The notes beneath the pieces were generated by a model, which searched no databases, was not told the origin of the DNA, and saw nothing but the letters and a program-made list of their open reading frames with translations. Of a stretch of 12,911 nt of DNA, positions 6,319-12,091 are shown piece by piece. This stretch comes from an uncultured Clostridia bacterium (lineage in GTDB: Bacteria; Bacillota; Clostridia; Oscillospirales; Oscillospiraceae). The position numbers and the translations under genes are program-made. The number at the start of each line of letters is the position of its first letter. The stretch's first letter is position 1. The stretch covers positions 1-12,911 of the forward strand of contig CAMJHX010000017.1 of NCBI GenBank assembly GCA_946405655.1, written 5' to 3'.

Positions 6319-6579
6319 ATGAAACCGAGAGTCCAGCCTTACGGCACCAAGAACATCAGCGGAGCCAACATTGAGAAGCTTCGCAAATCGCGCGGCATGC
6401 GGCAGTTTGAACTGGTCCAGCAGATGCAGCTGCGCGGGGTCGACATCAACCCCAGCAGCCTCTCCAAGCTCGAGGGCCAGGTCCGGATCGCAAGCGATCG
6501 GGAGCTGTACGCCATTGCGCAGATCTTCTCCGTCCCGATGGAGGAGCTCATCCACCCCAAGGAAGAGAAAGCGGAATAA
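6319..6579 (+). CDS. Small XRE-type helix-turn-helix protein
   Basis: An 86-residue protein that is almost entirely one lambda-repressor-like HTH domain. Residues about 17-78 read NIEKLRKSRGMRQFELVQQM, QLRGVDINPSSLSKLEGQVR and ELYAIAQIFSVPMEELI, the five-helix order of the XRE family with the recognition helix near NPSSLSKLE. There is no effector or protease domain. AAGGAG (6302-6307) precedes the ATG at a slightly long spacing of 11. It is monocistronic, with a terminator immediately after, so no toxin or phage partner is visible. The target is unknown; it could act locally or globally. Confidence 0.85.
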   Translation: MKPRVQPYGTKNISGANIEKLRKSRGMRQFELVQQMQLRGVDINPSSLSKLEGQVRIASDRELYAIAQIFSVPMEELIHPKEEKAE

Positions 6580-6597
6580 AACCGATTTCAGGGGGAT

Positions 6598-6640
6598 AAA
6601 AACCGCACTGCAGACGAAAGGTCATGCAGTGCGGTTTTTT
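6598..6640 (+). terminator. Rho-independent terminator of the XRE gene
   Basis: A 15-bp stem (6598-6612 with 6625-6639, core CCGCACTGCA/TGCAGTGCGG), a 12-base loop and T6635-6640. A-tracts on the left arm make it potentially bidirectional. Confidence 0.9.
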
Positions 6641-6643
6641 ATC

Positions 6644-6874
6644 AGTTAGGAGTGAGGAGTTAGGAGTTAGGAGTTAGGAGTTTTCCGAGTTTGTCATTCT
6701 GAGCGGAGCACGAAGTGCGGAGTCGAAGAATCTTGGCATAGCAGTCAGGCAGACAGTCACTGGTTGTTCTCTTTTCCTGCGCTGCCAAGATTCTTCGACA
6801 AGCTCAGGATGACAAGTTTTTGCTGCGCAAAAACCATCTGTCAACTCCTAACTCCTCACTCCTAACTCCTAACT
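6644..6874. repeat. Composite palindrome: heptad arms around a second repeat family
   Basis: The outer arms are 7-bp AGTTAGG units (left 6644-6682, one unit reading AGTGAGG) and their inverted counterpart (right 6843-6874). Inside lies a separate inverted repeat at 6692-6814. Between the inner element and the right arm is a third small hairpin, GTTTTTGC-TGC-GCAAAAAC (6816-6834). The left end begins four bases after the T-run of the XRE terminator; the right end overlaps the TAG stop codon of the hydrolase gene (6875-6873). Confidence 0.85.
6692..6814. repeat. Inner inverted repeat of the GTCATYCTGAG family, copy 1
   Basis: The left arm begins TGTCATTCTGAGCGGAGC and continues to GTCGAAGAATCTTGGC. 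The right arm is the inverted equivalent, GCCAAGATTCTTCGA to CTCAGGATGACA. The same family, with a different centre, occurs at 11266-11398. AGTTT flanks it on both sides (6688-6692 and 6815-6819), a possible but short target duplication. Confidence 0.82.
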
Positions 6875-7787
6875 ATTTCAGCACCTTCTTGAGCGCCTCT
6901 ATCCTGCACTCCACCGCTTCCCTTGTGATCGGGGCGCTGGTGACGAATTCGAAGCCGTGGGGCGTGCCGTGGGTTTCGTGGTATTCGACCGGGATGCCCG
7001 CGGCCTCGAGTCTTCTGCCGTAGGCGAGACCCTCGTCGCGCAGGGAGTCGAACTCCGCGACCTCGAGGTAGGCGGGCGGCAGCCCCTCCACGCTCGGCGC
7101 CTCCAGGGGCGAGGCATACTCCACATGCTCCGCCGGGAGCGCGGGGAGATAGTATTCCCACATCTTCACCGAGTCGCGCGCGCCCCAGACGGGCGTGTCC
7201 GGAAAGCGTCTGGTGCTCTCGGTCTGCATGCGCCGGTCGGTGACGGGATAGATCAGCATCTGGAAGCAGGGCAGCTTCTCGCCCCGGTCGCGCGCCATGA
7301 GCGTGACGGCGGCGGCGAGATCGCCGCCCGCACTGTCGCCCCCGATGGCGATGTGCTCCGGGTCGATCTGCAGCACGCGCGCATTTTGCAGCAGCCAGCG
7401 GTAGACCGCGAAGCAGTCCTCCGCCGCGGCGGGATAGGGGTGCTTCGGCGCGAGGCGATAGTCCGGGAAGACGACCGCGCAGCCGACGCGCGCGGCATAT
7501 TCCTTCGCGAGCGTATAGTGATAGGGCGCGGCGGCAAAGACGAAGCCGCCGCCGTGAATGTCATACAGGCACGGCAGCACGCCGGACACGCCGCGCGGAC
7601 GGATGATCAGCGTGGGAATCCGGTTGCCGTCCGGCCCGACGACCATCATGCGCTGCACCTCGGTGTTCTCGTCCGAACGGCACGGCCACGCGCGCAGCAT
7701 CACCTGCGACGGCGCCGCCATCCACTTCTGCAGCGGCAGATGCAGATGGGAAACGGCGCGAAACTGCTTGTCGAGCTTGTATTTCAT
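6873..7787 (-). CDS. Alpha/beta hydrolase, HSL/acetyl-esterase family
   Basis: A 304-residue cytoplasmic esterase-type enzyme. Seen are the oxyanion-hole motif HGGGF (78-82), the nucleophile elbow GGDSAGG with Ser152, an acid in EFDSLRDEG (Asp247) and the base in PHGFE (His277), all in the order and spacing of the hormone-sensitive-lipase group (alpha/beta hydrolase fold-3). VVFPDYRLAPKHPYPAAAED (106-125) is also typical. No signal peptide, so small intracellular esters or acylated metabolites are likely substrates. ATG 7787 has GGAGG (7800-7796) at good distance; the longer open frame to 7937 is made by a palindromic repeat and was discarded. The stop codon overlaps another repeat. Confidence 0.92.
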   Translation of the reverse strand: MKYKLDKQFRAVSHLHLPLQKWMAAPSQVMLRAWPCRSDENTEVQRMMVVGPDGNRIPTLIIRPRGVSGVLPCLYDIHGGGFVFAAAPYHYTLAKEYAARVGCAVVFPDYRLAPKHPYPAAAEDCFAVYRWLLQNARVLQIDPEHIAIGGDSAGGDLAAAVTLMARDRGEKLPCFQMLIYPVTDRRMQTESTRRFPDTPVWGARDSVKMWEYYLPALPAEHVEYASPLEAPSVEGLPPAYLEVAEFDSLRDEGLAYGRRLEAAGIPVEYHETHGTPHGFEFVTSAPITREAVECRIEALKKVLK

Positions 7788-7814
7788 GAAGTGTTCCTCC
7801 AGAATCAAAGAGAC

Positions 7815-7932
7815 CTGTAGGGGCGACCTGCGGTCGCCCGCGCAGGACAATTTGTTTTTATTTCCGTTCTTTCGGCGAATTGGCAGAAATCCGACTGCGC
7901 GCAAGGCGGGCGACCGCAGGTCGCCCCTACAG
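7815..7932. repeat. 118-bp element with perfect 26-bp inverted ends
   Basis: The left end 7815-7840 (CTGTAGGGGCGACCTGCGGT and six more) and the right end 7907-7932 are exact reverse complements. The ends also contain the internal palindrome CGACCTGCGGTCG (imperfect), and CGCAG/CTGCG (7841-7845 / 7895-7899) extends the pairing. The centre is AT-richer. There is no open frame of its own. It lies just upstream of the ribosome site of the hydrolase gene. It has the size and form of a non-autonomous MITE-like element, but no target duplication is visible. Confidence 0.88.
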
Positions 7933-7973
7933 CACATTCAGGCTCGCAGCTGCAAACGCGCTGCGCAGCGAAT

Positions 7974-8027
7974 CTTCCCCTCATCCACCGCGCAAGCGCG
8001 GTCCCCCTTCCCCCCCCCGAGGGGAAG
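7974..8027. repeat. Short palindromic element with nested hairpin and nine-C run
   Basis: The outer stem CTTCCCCTC (7974-7982) pairs with GAGGGGAAG (8019-8027). The inner hairpin ACCGCG-CAAG-CGCGGT is at 7987-8002. C8010-8018 is a nine-base homopolymer. A 12-bp perfect palindrome, CGCTGCGCAGCG, lies just upstream at 7959-7970. The dispersed-repeat look (CTTCCCCTCATCC) suggests a third repeat family; it may also end transcription of the TRAP gene, although no T-tract follows. Confidence 0.6.
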
Positions 8028-8059
8028 GTTTTGGGATGATGTCCGACCCTGCAGCTTCT

Positions 8060-9040
8060 TTAGTTCTGCAGTGCGAGCAAATTCTCCACGACCGCCGCCG
8101 CGGGGCTGCCGCTCTCGCGCAGCGCTTCATAGACCGGCGCGCAGGCGGCGCGGAAGGCCTCTCTGTCGATCTTGCGCACGAGCTCGGCGCCGTGCTCGTC
8201 CTGCGCCTCGGCGCGGCCCTCGTCCTCGTAGCCGACGCGGAACGCCTTATAGTATTCGCTCATTTCAAACGCCTTATCGCGCAGCGCGGCGCGCTGATTG
8301 TCGCTCAGCCGCTCGAGCGCGGCGTTCGAGATCACCACGACGCGCGGCGCGCGCACATGCTCATCGTAGATCAGATAGCCGAGGTCGCCGGTATAGTCGA
8401 ACATGGCGAGGACGTTGTCCTCCGCGCCGTCGATCTCGCCCGCGGCGATGGCGGCGGGGATCGCGTCATAGTCCATCGGCACGCACTCGGCGCCCATCGT
8501 CTCAATCAGATCCCGCACCAGCTCCGGCTTGGCAGTGCCGATGCGAAGCCCCTGCAGATCGGCAGGCTCGGTGATTTTCTTCGAGGCGGTATAGAAGCAG
8601 CGGGCGCCGGCGTCGAGCCATGTGATGCCGACGAAGCCCTCATCCGCGGTGAGCGCATAGAGCGCCTGCGTGATTTCGCTGTCCATGGCGTCCCAGCATT
8701 CCTCGCGCCGGGGGAAGAGATACGGCATGGAATACGCCTTCCACTCCTCATGCAGGGCGCACATCGTCTCATAGGACAGGACGGTCATATCGATCGTGCC
8801 GGCGCGGAGCGCGTCGAGCGCGGTCTGCTCATCGCCCTCCTGCACCGCGACGGTCACGGACTGATCCGTCGCCTCCCAGACGGCGTCGGCAAAGGCGCCG
8901 AGCGCGTCCGCGGCGTATTTGTCGTCCGGGAGCGTATTGGCGAACGTGAGCGAAACAGGCTCCTCTGCCGTCTTCGCGCCGCAGGCGGCGAGAGACAGCA
9001 GCGAGAGCAGGCAAAGTGTCAGTGCAAGGATTCGTTTCAA
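8060..9040 (-). CDS. TRAP-type substrate-binding lipoprotein (DctP-like), orphan
   Basis: A 326-residue extracytoplasmic binding protein. Residues 1-20 are a lipoprotein signal with lipobox LAAC (Cys20). The DctP fold is recognisable from LTFANTLP (31-38), the central QGLRIGTAKPEL...MGAECVPMDYDAI segment (163-194) and GEIDGAEDN (201-209), which matches the family's VDGQENP. TRAP binding proteins normally work with DctQ and DctM membrane subunits; neither is encoded nearby. The family's carboxylate-binding arginine (Arg147 in SiaP) aligns with Gly168, so the ligand may not be a simple carboxylate. The start is TTG 9040, overlapping the lgt stop as TTGA, with GGAGG seven bases upstream. A sensor or scavenging role is possible. 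Confidence 0.87.
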   Translation of the reverse strand: MKRILALTLCLLSLLSLAACGAKTAEEPVSLTFANTLPDDKYAADALGAFADAVWEATDQSVTVAVQEGDEQTALDALRAGTIDMTVLSYETMCALHEEWKAYSMPYLFPRREECWDAMDSEITQALYALTADEGFVGITWLDAGARCFYTASKKITEPADLQGLRIGTAKPELVRDLIETMGAECVPMDYDAIPAAIAAGEIDGAEDNVLAMFDYTGDLGYLIYDEHVRAPRVVVISNAALERLSDNQRAALRDKAFEMSEYYKAFRVGYEDEGRAEAQDEHGAELVRKIDREAFRAACAPVYEALRESGSPAAAVVENLLALQN

Positions 9041-9930
9041 GCTTCTTCCTCCGTTTGTTCGGTTTCCGCTTCGGCGGCGAGTCTGGCTGCGCGCTGGTCG
9101 ACATAGAGCGGCGGATTGCGGCGGAAAAAGAACACCGCGAGCAGCACCAGCGCAGCGAGGCAGCTGACCGCCGCCAGCAGCTGGCTGACGCGGATGCCCG
9201 TGCCGCCGAGATAGAGGCTGTCGGTACGCAGACCCTCGATCATGGCGCGGCCGAGACCGTACCACGCGACATAGAGCAGCATCACTTCCCCGTCGAACCG
9301 GCGCTTGTGGTTCTTGAACCAGAAATGCAGCGCGAGAAAGCCCACGAGGTTCCACAGGCTCTCATACAAGAACGTCGGGTGCACATAGATCGGGTTCTTT
9401 CCCGGCTCGGTGAGCCCCATGCGGCAGAAGACGTCCGTCTCGCGGCCGAAGGCCTCGCGGTTGAGGAAATTGCCCCAGCGTCCGATCGTCTGCCCGATGA
9501 GCAGACCGAAGGCGGACAGATCGCCGAGCGCGCCGAAGGGGATCGACCGCTTGCGGCACCAGAGAATCACGAGCGCGAGGCCCGCGAGGATGCCGCCATA
9601 GATGGCGAGACCGCCCTCCCAGACCTTGAAAATGTCGAGCAGGTGGCCGGAATATTCGTTCCAGCGGAAGATCACGTAATACAGCCGCGCGCCGATGATG
9701 ACCGTCGGGATCAGCCAGAGGATGAAGTCATAGAGATCGTCCGACGGGATACCGACGAATTTCTCGCTGCGGTGGGCGCAGTAGAGGATGGCGAGCAGAA
9801 AGCCCAGCGCGATCACCGCGCCGTAGAGATAGAACGTCCGCCCGAAGAGCACAAAGGTGCTCGGCGGGTTGATCGTGAAGTCTCCGAACATGGGGAAGCT
9901 GATGAGCGCATCCCGCAGAATCGTTTGCAT
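9037..9930 (-). CDS. lgt: Prolipoprotein diacylglyceryl transferase
   Basis: An integral membrane enzyme that transfers diacylglyceryl from phosphatidylglycerol to the lipobox cysteine of prolipoproteins, the first step of lipoprotein maturation. Its 297 residues have about seven membrane segments. The Lgt signature GRWGNFLNREAFG is at 150-162 (Arg151 and Asn154 correspond to catalytic-site residues), with WEGGLAIYGG (104-113), HPTFLYES (184-191) and GRAMIEGLRTDSLY (227-240), whose Arg235 matches the essential C-terminal arginine. The C-terminus is an Ala/Glu tail. ATG 9930 has GGAGGG upstream. It lies 18 bases after the YfmF-like gene and overlaps the lipoprotein gene that follows, so it is the middle gene of a three-gene operon. 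Confidence 0.96.
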   Translation of the reverse strand: MQTILRDALISFPMFGDFTINPPSTFVLFGRTFYLYGAVIALGFLLAILYCAHRSEKFVGIPSDDLYDFILWLIPTVIIGARLYYVIFRWNEYSGHLLDIFKVWEGGLAIYGGILAGLALVILWCRKRSIPFGALGDLSAFGLLIGQTIGRWGNFLNREAFGRETDVFCRMGLTEPGKNPIYVHPTFLYESLWNLVGFLALHFWFKNHKRRFDGEVMLLYVAWYGLGRAMIEGLRTDSLYLGGTGIRVSQLLAAVSCLAALVLLAVFFFRRNPPLYVDQRAARLAAEAETEQTEEEA

Positions 9931-9948
9931 AAAAGGTTCCCTCCAAGG

Positions 9949-11133
9949 TTATTCCAAAAGAATGGCGTCGCATTCGGTGCCCTGCGCGGCCTCCGCCACG
10001 GCGGCGCTCGTCGCCTCCTGGATGAAGGCGGCGTATTCGTCCGGCGCGAGCTCCAGCCCGAGCAGATCCTGCTCCAGCCAGAACGCCTCGAGCGCGGCGG
10101 GATCCCGCTCCAGCGCGCGCAGCGCCTGCACACGGTCGGCGCGGCCGAGATCGAGCACCTCCGCGGAGACGCCGGAAGCAAGCTGCGCCATCGCGTCCTT
10201 CAGCGCGGCGATCGTCTCCTCGGCGCGGTCGGGGTCGGTATCGCACCGGGCGAGGAGAATGCCCTTGTGCACATCGAGCAGCACGGTCGTCCCGAGCTCC
10301 GCCGTGAGCGCGCGGTAACCGCCCGCGAGCGCCTCGAGCACCGGGGGATCGGGCTCCTCCATCACCTCGCCCAGACGCCAGCCGACGGAGACGCGGTTTA
10401 CGCCCTGCGCGCCGCTCTGATCGAGCACGCGGGGCTCCGCCTCCACAGCGTTCATGCGGATGTCCGTGCCGAGGTCGAAATCCAGCTCGCCCCGCGGCAT
10501 GGCGGCAAAGCCGTCCGCGATCGTCTGCGCGGCAAGCTTCGCCGGGATCGCCCCGGCGTAATAGAGCTCCACCGGCGACTGCGAGAGCACGGCGCGGTAA
10601 TGCTTCGAGAGCTTCTGGTAATAATTCGGCCCCGCCTCCGGGCGCTCGCCGCGAACGGGCACGGCATAGTCCTCAAAGCAGCACAGATGCTCGCGCAGAG
10701 CGGCGAAGGGATCGTCCTCCGCCTCGTCCGCCGCATCCCAGCGCTGCAGCGCGAGGGAGACCGCCTCCTTTTTCAGCTGGCCGAAGCGCGTGTCCGGCGC
10801 GAGGAGGATGCCCGCGAGCGTCTGCATGAGCACGGCAAACTGCGCCGGATCATGGTCGAACACCGCCGTAAAGCCGACCGCCTGCACCTCGCCGACGCCG
10901 CGGACCAGCGGCTCTGCCTTGGCATGCAGGGCGGAGAGTGCCGCAGCGAGGCTCCCGTCCGGGTGCCGCTGCGTGCCATAGAGCAGCGCCTCGGGCAAGA
11001 GGGCGTTCATGGCGGCCTCCTCGCGGCTCAGCTGCCGCAGCAGCGCCGCGCGAAAGCAGGCGGGCTCGTCGGCCCGCCGCCGCACCAGCGTGAGAAACAC
11101 GCCCGGCAAAAGTTCCATGCGGTTGCGTTCCAT
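9949..11133 (-). CDS. YfmF-like M16 peptidase homologue, apparently inactive
   Basis: A 394-residue protein with the two-half layout of the M16 (insulinase) family. Similarity to YfmF is seen in the N-terminal half (MNALLPEALLYGTQRHPDGS at 42-61; AVGFTAVFDHDPAQF) and in the segment ALREHLCCFEDYAVPVRGER then YYQKLSKHYRAV and ELYYAG (145-194). The zinc-binding HXXEH motif is absent, as in YfmF, whose usual partner YfmH carries the active site. No yfmH lies in this window. YfmF/YfmH have been linked to EF-P modification in Bacillus. ATG 11133 has AAAGGAG upstream. It is followed by lgt at 18 bases. It might instead be a structural M16 partner for a distant peptidase. Confidence 0.75.
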   Translation of the reverse strand: MERNRMELLPGVFLTLVRRRADEPACFRAALLRQLSREEAAMNALLPEALLYGTQRHPDGSLAAALSALHAKAEPLVRGVGEVQAVGFTAVFDHDPAQFAVLMQTLAGILLAPDTRFGQLKKEAVSLALQRWDAADEAEDDPFAALREHLCCFEDYAVPVRGERPEAGPNYYQKLSKHYRAVLSQSPVELYYAGAIPAKLAAQTIADGFAAMPRGELDFDLGTDIRMNAVEAEPRVLDQSGAQGVNRVSVGWRLGEVMEEPDPPVLEALAGGYRALTAELGTTVLLDVHKGILLARCDTDPDRAEETIAALKDAMAQLASGVSAEVLDLGRADRVQALRALERDPAALEAFWLEQDLLGLELAPDEYAAFIQEATSAAVAEAAQGTECDAILLE

Positions 11134-11165
11134 ATCCAGCGCTCCTTTGCATATGATATCATGAT

Positions 11166-11194
11166 ATTATACCACGCTTTTCCGCATTTGGAAA
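11166..11194 (-). promoter_or_regulatory. Promoter of the YfmF-like/lgt/TRAP operon
   Basis: On the minus strand, TTTCCA (11194-11189), a 17-base spacer and a consensus TATAAT (11171-11166), about 33 bases before the start codon. The palindromic ATATCATGATAT adjoins the -10 and could be an operator. Confidence 0.6.
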
Positions 11195-11265
11195 TGGGTA
11201 AAACGCGCCTTGCGGCGCGTGGGTGGATTGTGGTAAAATATAATATCATTTTTCGCATTGCCATC

Positions 11266-11398
11266 CCTGTCATCCTGAGCGGAGCGCGTCAGCGCGAAGT
11301 CGAAGGATCTTGGCTTGGCAGAAAAAGAGAACATCCAGCGTCTGTCTTGCTGCTCTGCCAAGATCCTTCGACTCCGCTTCGCTTCGCTCAGGATGACA
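11266..11398. repeat. Palindromic repeat of the GTCATYCTGAG family, copy 2
   Basis: The left arm runs TGTCATCCTGAGCGGAGC to GTCGAAGGATCTTGGC. The right arm is the inverted equivalent, GCCAAGATCCTTCGA to CTCAGGATGACA. Together they make a long imperfect hairpin with an unrelated centre. It matches the inner element at 6692-6814. It lies 51 bases upstream of the thiN start codon, so it may be in that gene's leader or block its promoter region. Confidence 0.85.
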
Positions 11399-11449
11399 CG
11401 CTTTTTGAATGCGGAATAAACGGTAACTTTTCAGGAAAAGAGCCATACT

Positions 11450-12091
11450 ATGGAACCTGTTTGCTATATTGTCGGCGCGGCGCCGACGGCGGCGCTGCCA
11501 TCGAAGCGCGAGGGGGACTTTCTCATCGCGGCGGACAAGGGCTATGAGGCCCTGCGCAGGGCGGGGCTCGCGCCGGATCTGATCATGGGTGACTTTGACT
11601 CCCTCGGCTACACGCCGGAGGGAGAAAACGTGCTGCCCCACTCCCCCATCAAGGACGATACGGATCTGCTGCTCGCCATCCGCTGGGCGATGGAGCGCGG
11701 CTGGCGGCGCTTCGTCATTTACGGCGCGCTCGGGGGAGCCCGGCTCGACCAGACCGTGGCGAGCTTTCAGACGCTGCGGTTTCTCGCCGAGCACGGCGCG
11801 ACAGGCCGTCTCGTCGGCGACGGATGGAATGTGACGCTGCTCTCCAACGCCGCGCTGCGGTTCCCTTCGACTGCCTCCGGCTGGCTGAGCGTGTTCGTGA
11901 GCGGAGACGCTGCCCGGGGCGTGACGCTGCGGGGGCTCAAATATGAGCTGACCAACGCGACGCTCACCTGCGGCATGCCGCTCGGCGTGAGCAATGAGTT
12001 TCTGGGGCAGGAGGCGCGCATCGCCGTCGCGGACGGGGCGCTCTTCGTCCTTTGGCAGGGCGACATTCTGCCCGAAGAGGAGGTGCTTTGA
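11450..12091 (+). CDS. thiN: Thiamine diphosphokinase
   Basis: Transfers pyrophosphate from ATP to thiamine to give thiamine diphosphate in the cytoplasm. Its 213 residues are the normal family length. The conserved motifs appear in order: ADKGY (28-32), GDFDS (47-51), KDDTD (68-72), GGARLDQT (95-102, usually GGRxDH) and the C-terminal thiamine-binding part GLKYELTNATL...GVSNEF (162-184). The ribosome site before ATG 11450 is weak (AGGAAAAG about 12 bases upstream). No TPP riboswitch is seen. The stop overlaps the next start as TGATG, so it is coupled to the PHP gene. The usual neighbours (rpe, rsgA) are absent. The His-to-Gln change in GGARLDQT is the only oddity. Confidence 0.93.
   Translation: MEPVCYIVGAAPTAALPSKREGDFLIAADKGYEALRRAGLAPDLIMGDFDSLGYTPEGENVLPHSPIKDDTDLLLAIRWAMERGWRRFVIYGALGGARLDQTVASFQTLRFLAEHGATGRLVGDGWNVTLLSNAALRFPSTASGWLSVFVSGDAARGVTLRGLKYELTNATLTCGMPLGVSNEFLGQEARIAVADGALFVLWQGDILPEEEVL

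Larger units (their letters stand above)
11134..11449. other. Divergent intergenic region between the YfmF-like gene and thiN
   Basis: This 316-base gap holds the YfmF-like promoter (11166-11194), overlapping small palindromes ATGATATCAT (11153-11162) and ATATCATGATAT (11156-11167) near its transcription start, a hairpin ACGCGCC-TTGC-GGCGCGT (11203-11220), an isolated -10-like TATAAT on the plus strand (11237-11242) without a partner -35, and the repeat at 11266-11398. No thi-box (TPP riboswitch) pattern was seen before thiN, and no clear promoter between the repeat and thiN. Confidence 0.6.

Noticed and set aside
6319..6579. Antitoxin or phage repressor partner system for the XRE protein
   Set aside because: The gene is alone between terminators, with no small partner gene on either side and no phage genes.
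7788..7937. Fifty-residue N-terminal extension of the hydrolase
   Set aside because: It is the translation of a palindromic repeat; the ATG at 7787 has a good ribosome site and matches the family N-terminus.
6957..8574. Plus-strand frames 6957-7820 and 7558-8574
   Set aside because: Antisense to the hydrolase and TRAP genes, Arg-rich, crossing repeat elements; no supporting start signals.
9041..9355. N-terminal extension of the TRAP lipoprotein into lgt
   Set aside because: It would bury the lipoprotein signal; TTG 9040 has a strong Shine-Dalgarno site and starts the signal peptide.
11134..11449. TPP riboswitch before thiN
   Set aside because: The conserved thi-box elements (CUGAGA and the ACC-UGA type core) were not found in the expected arrangement; the CTGAG present belongs to the palindromic repeat.
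9016..11547. 843-residue plus-strand open frame
   Set aside because: It runs antisense through lgt and the YfmF-like gene and then through a promoter and a palindromic repeat; composition is that of a shadow frame.
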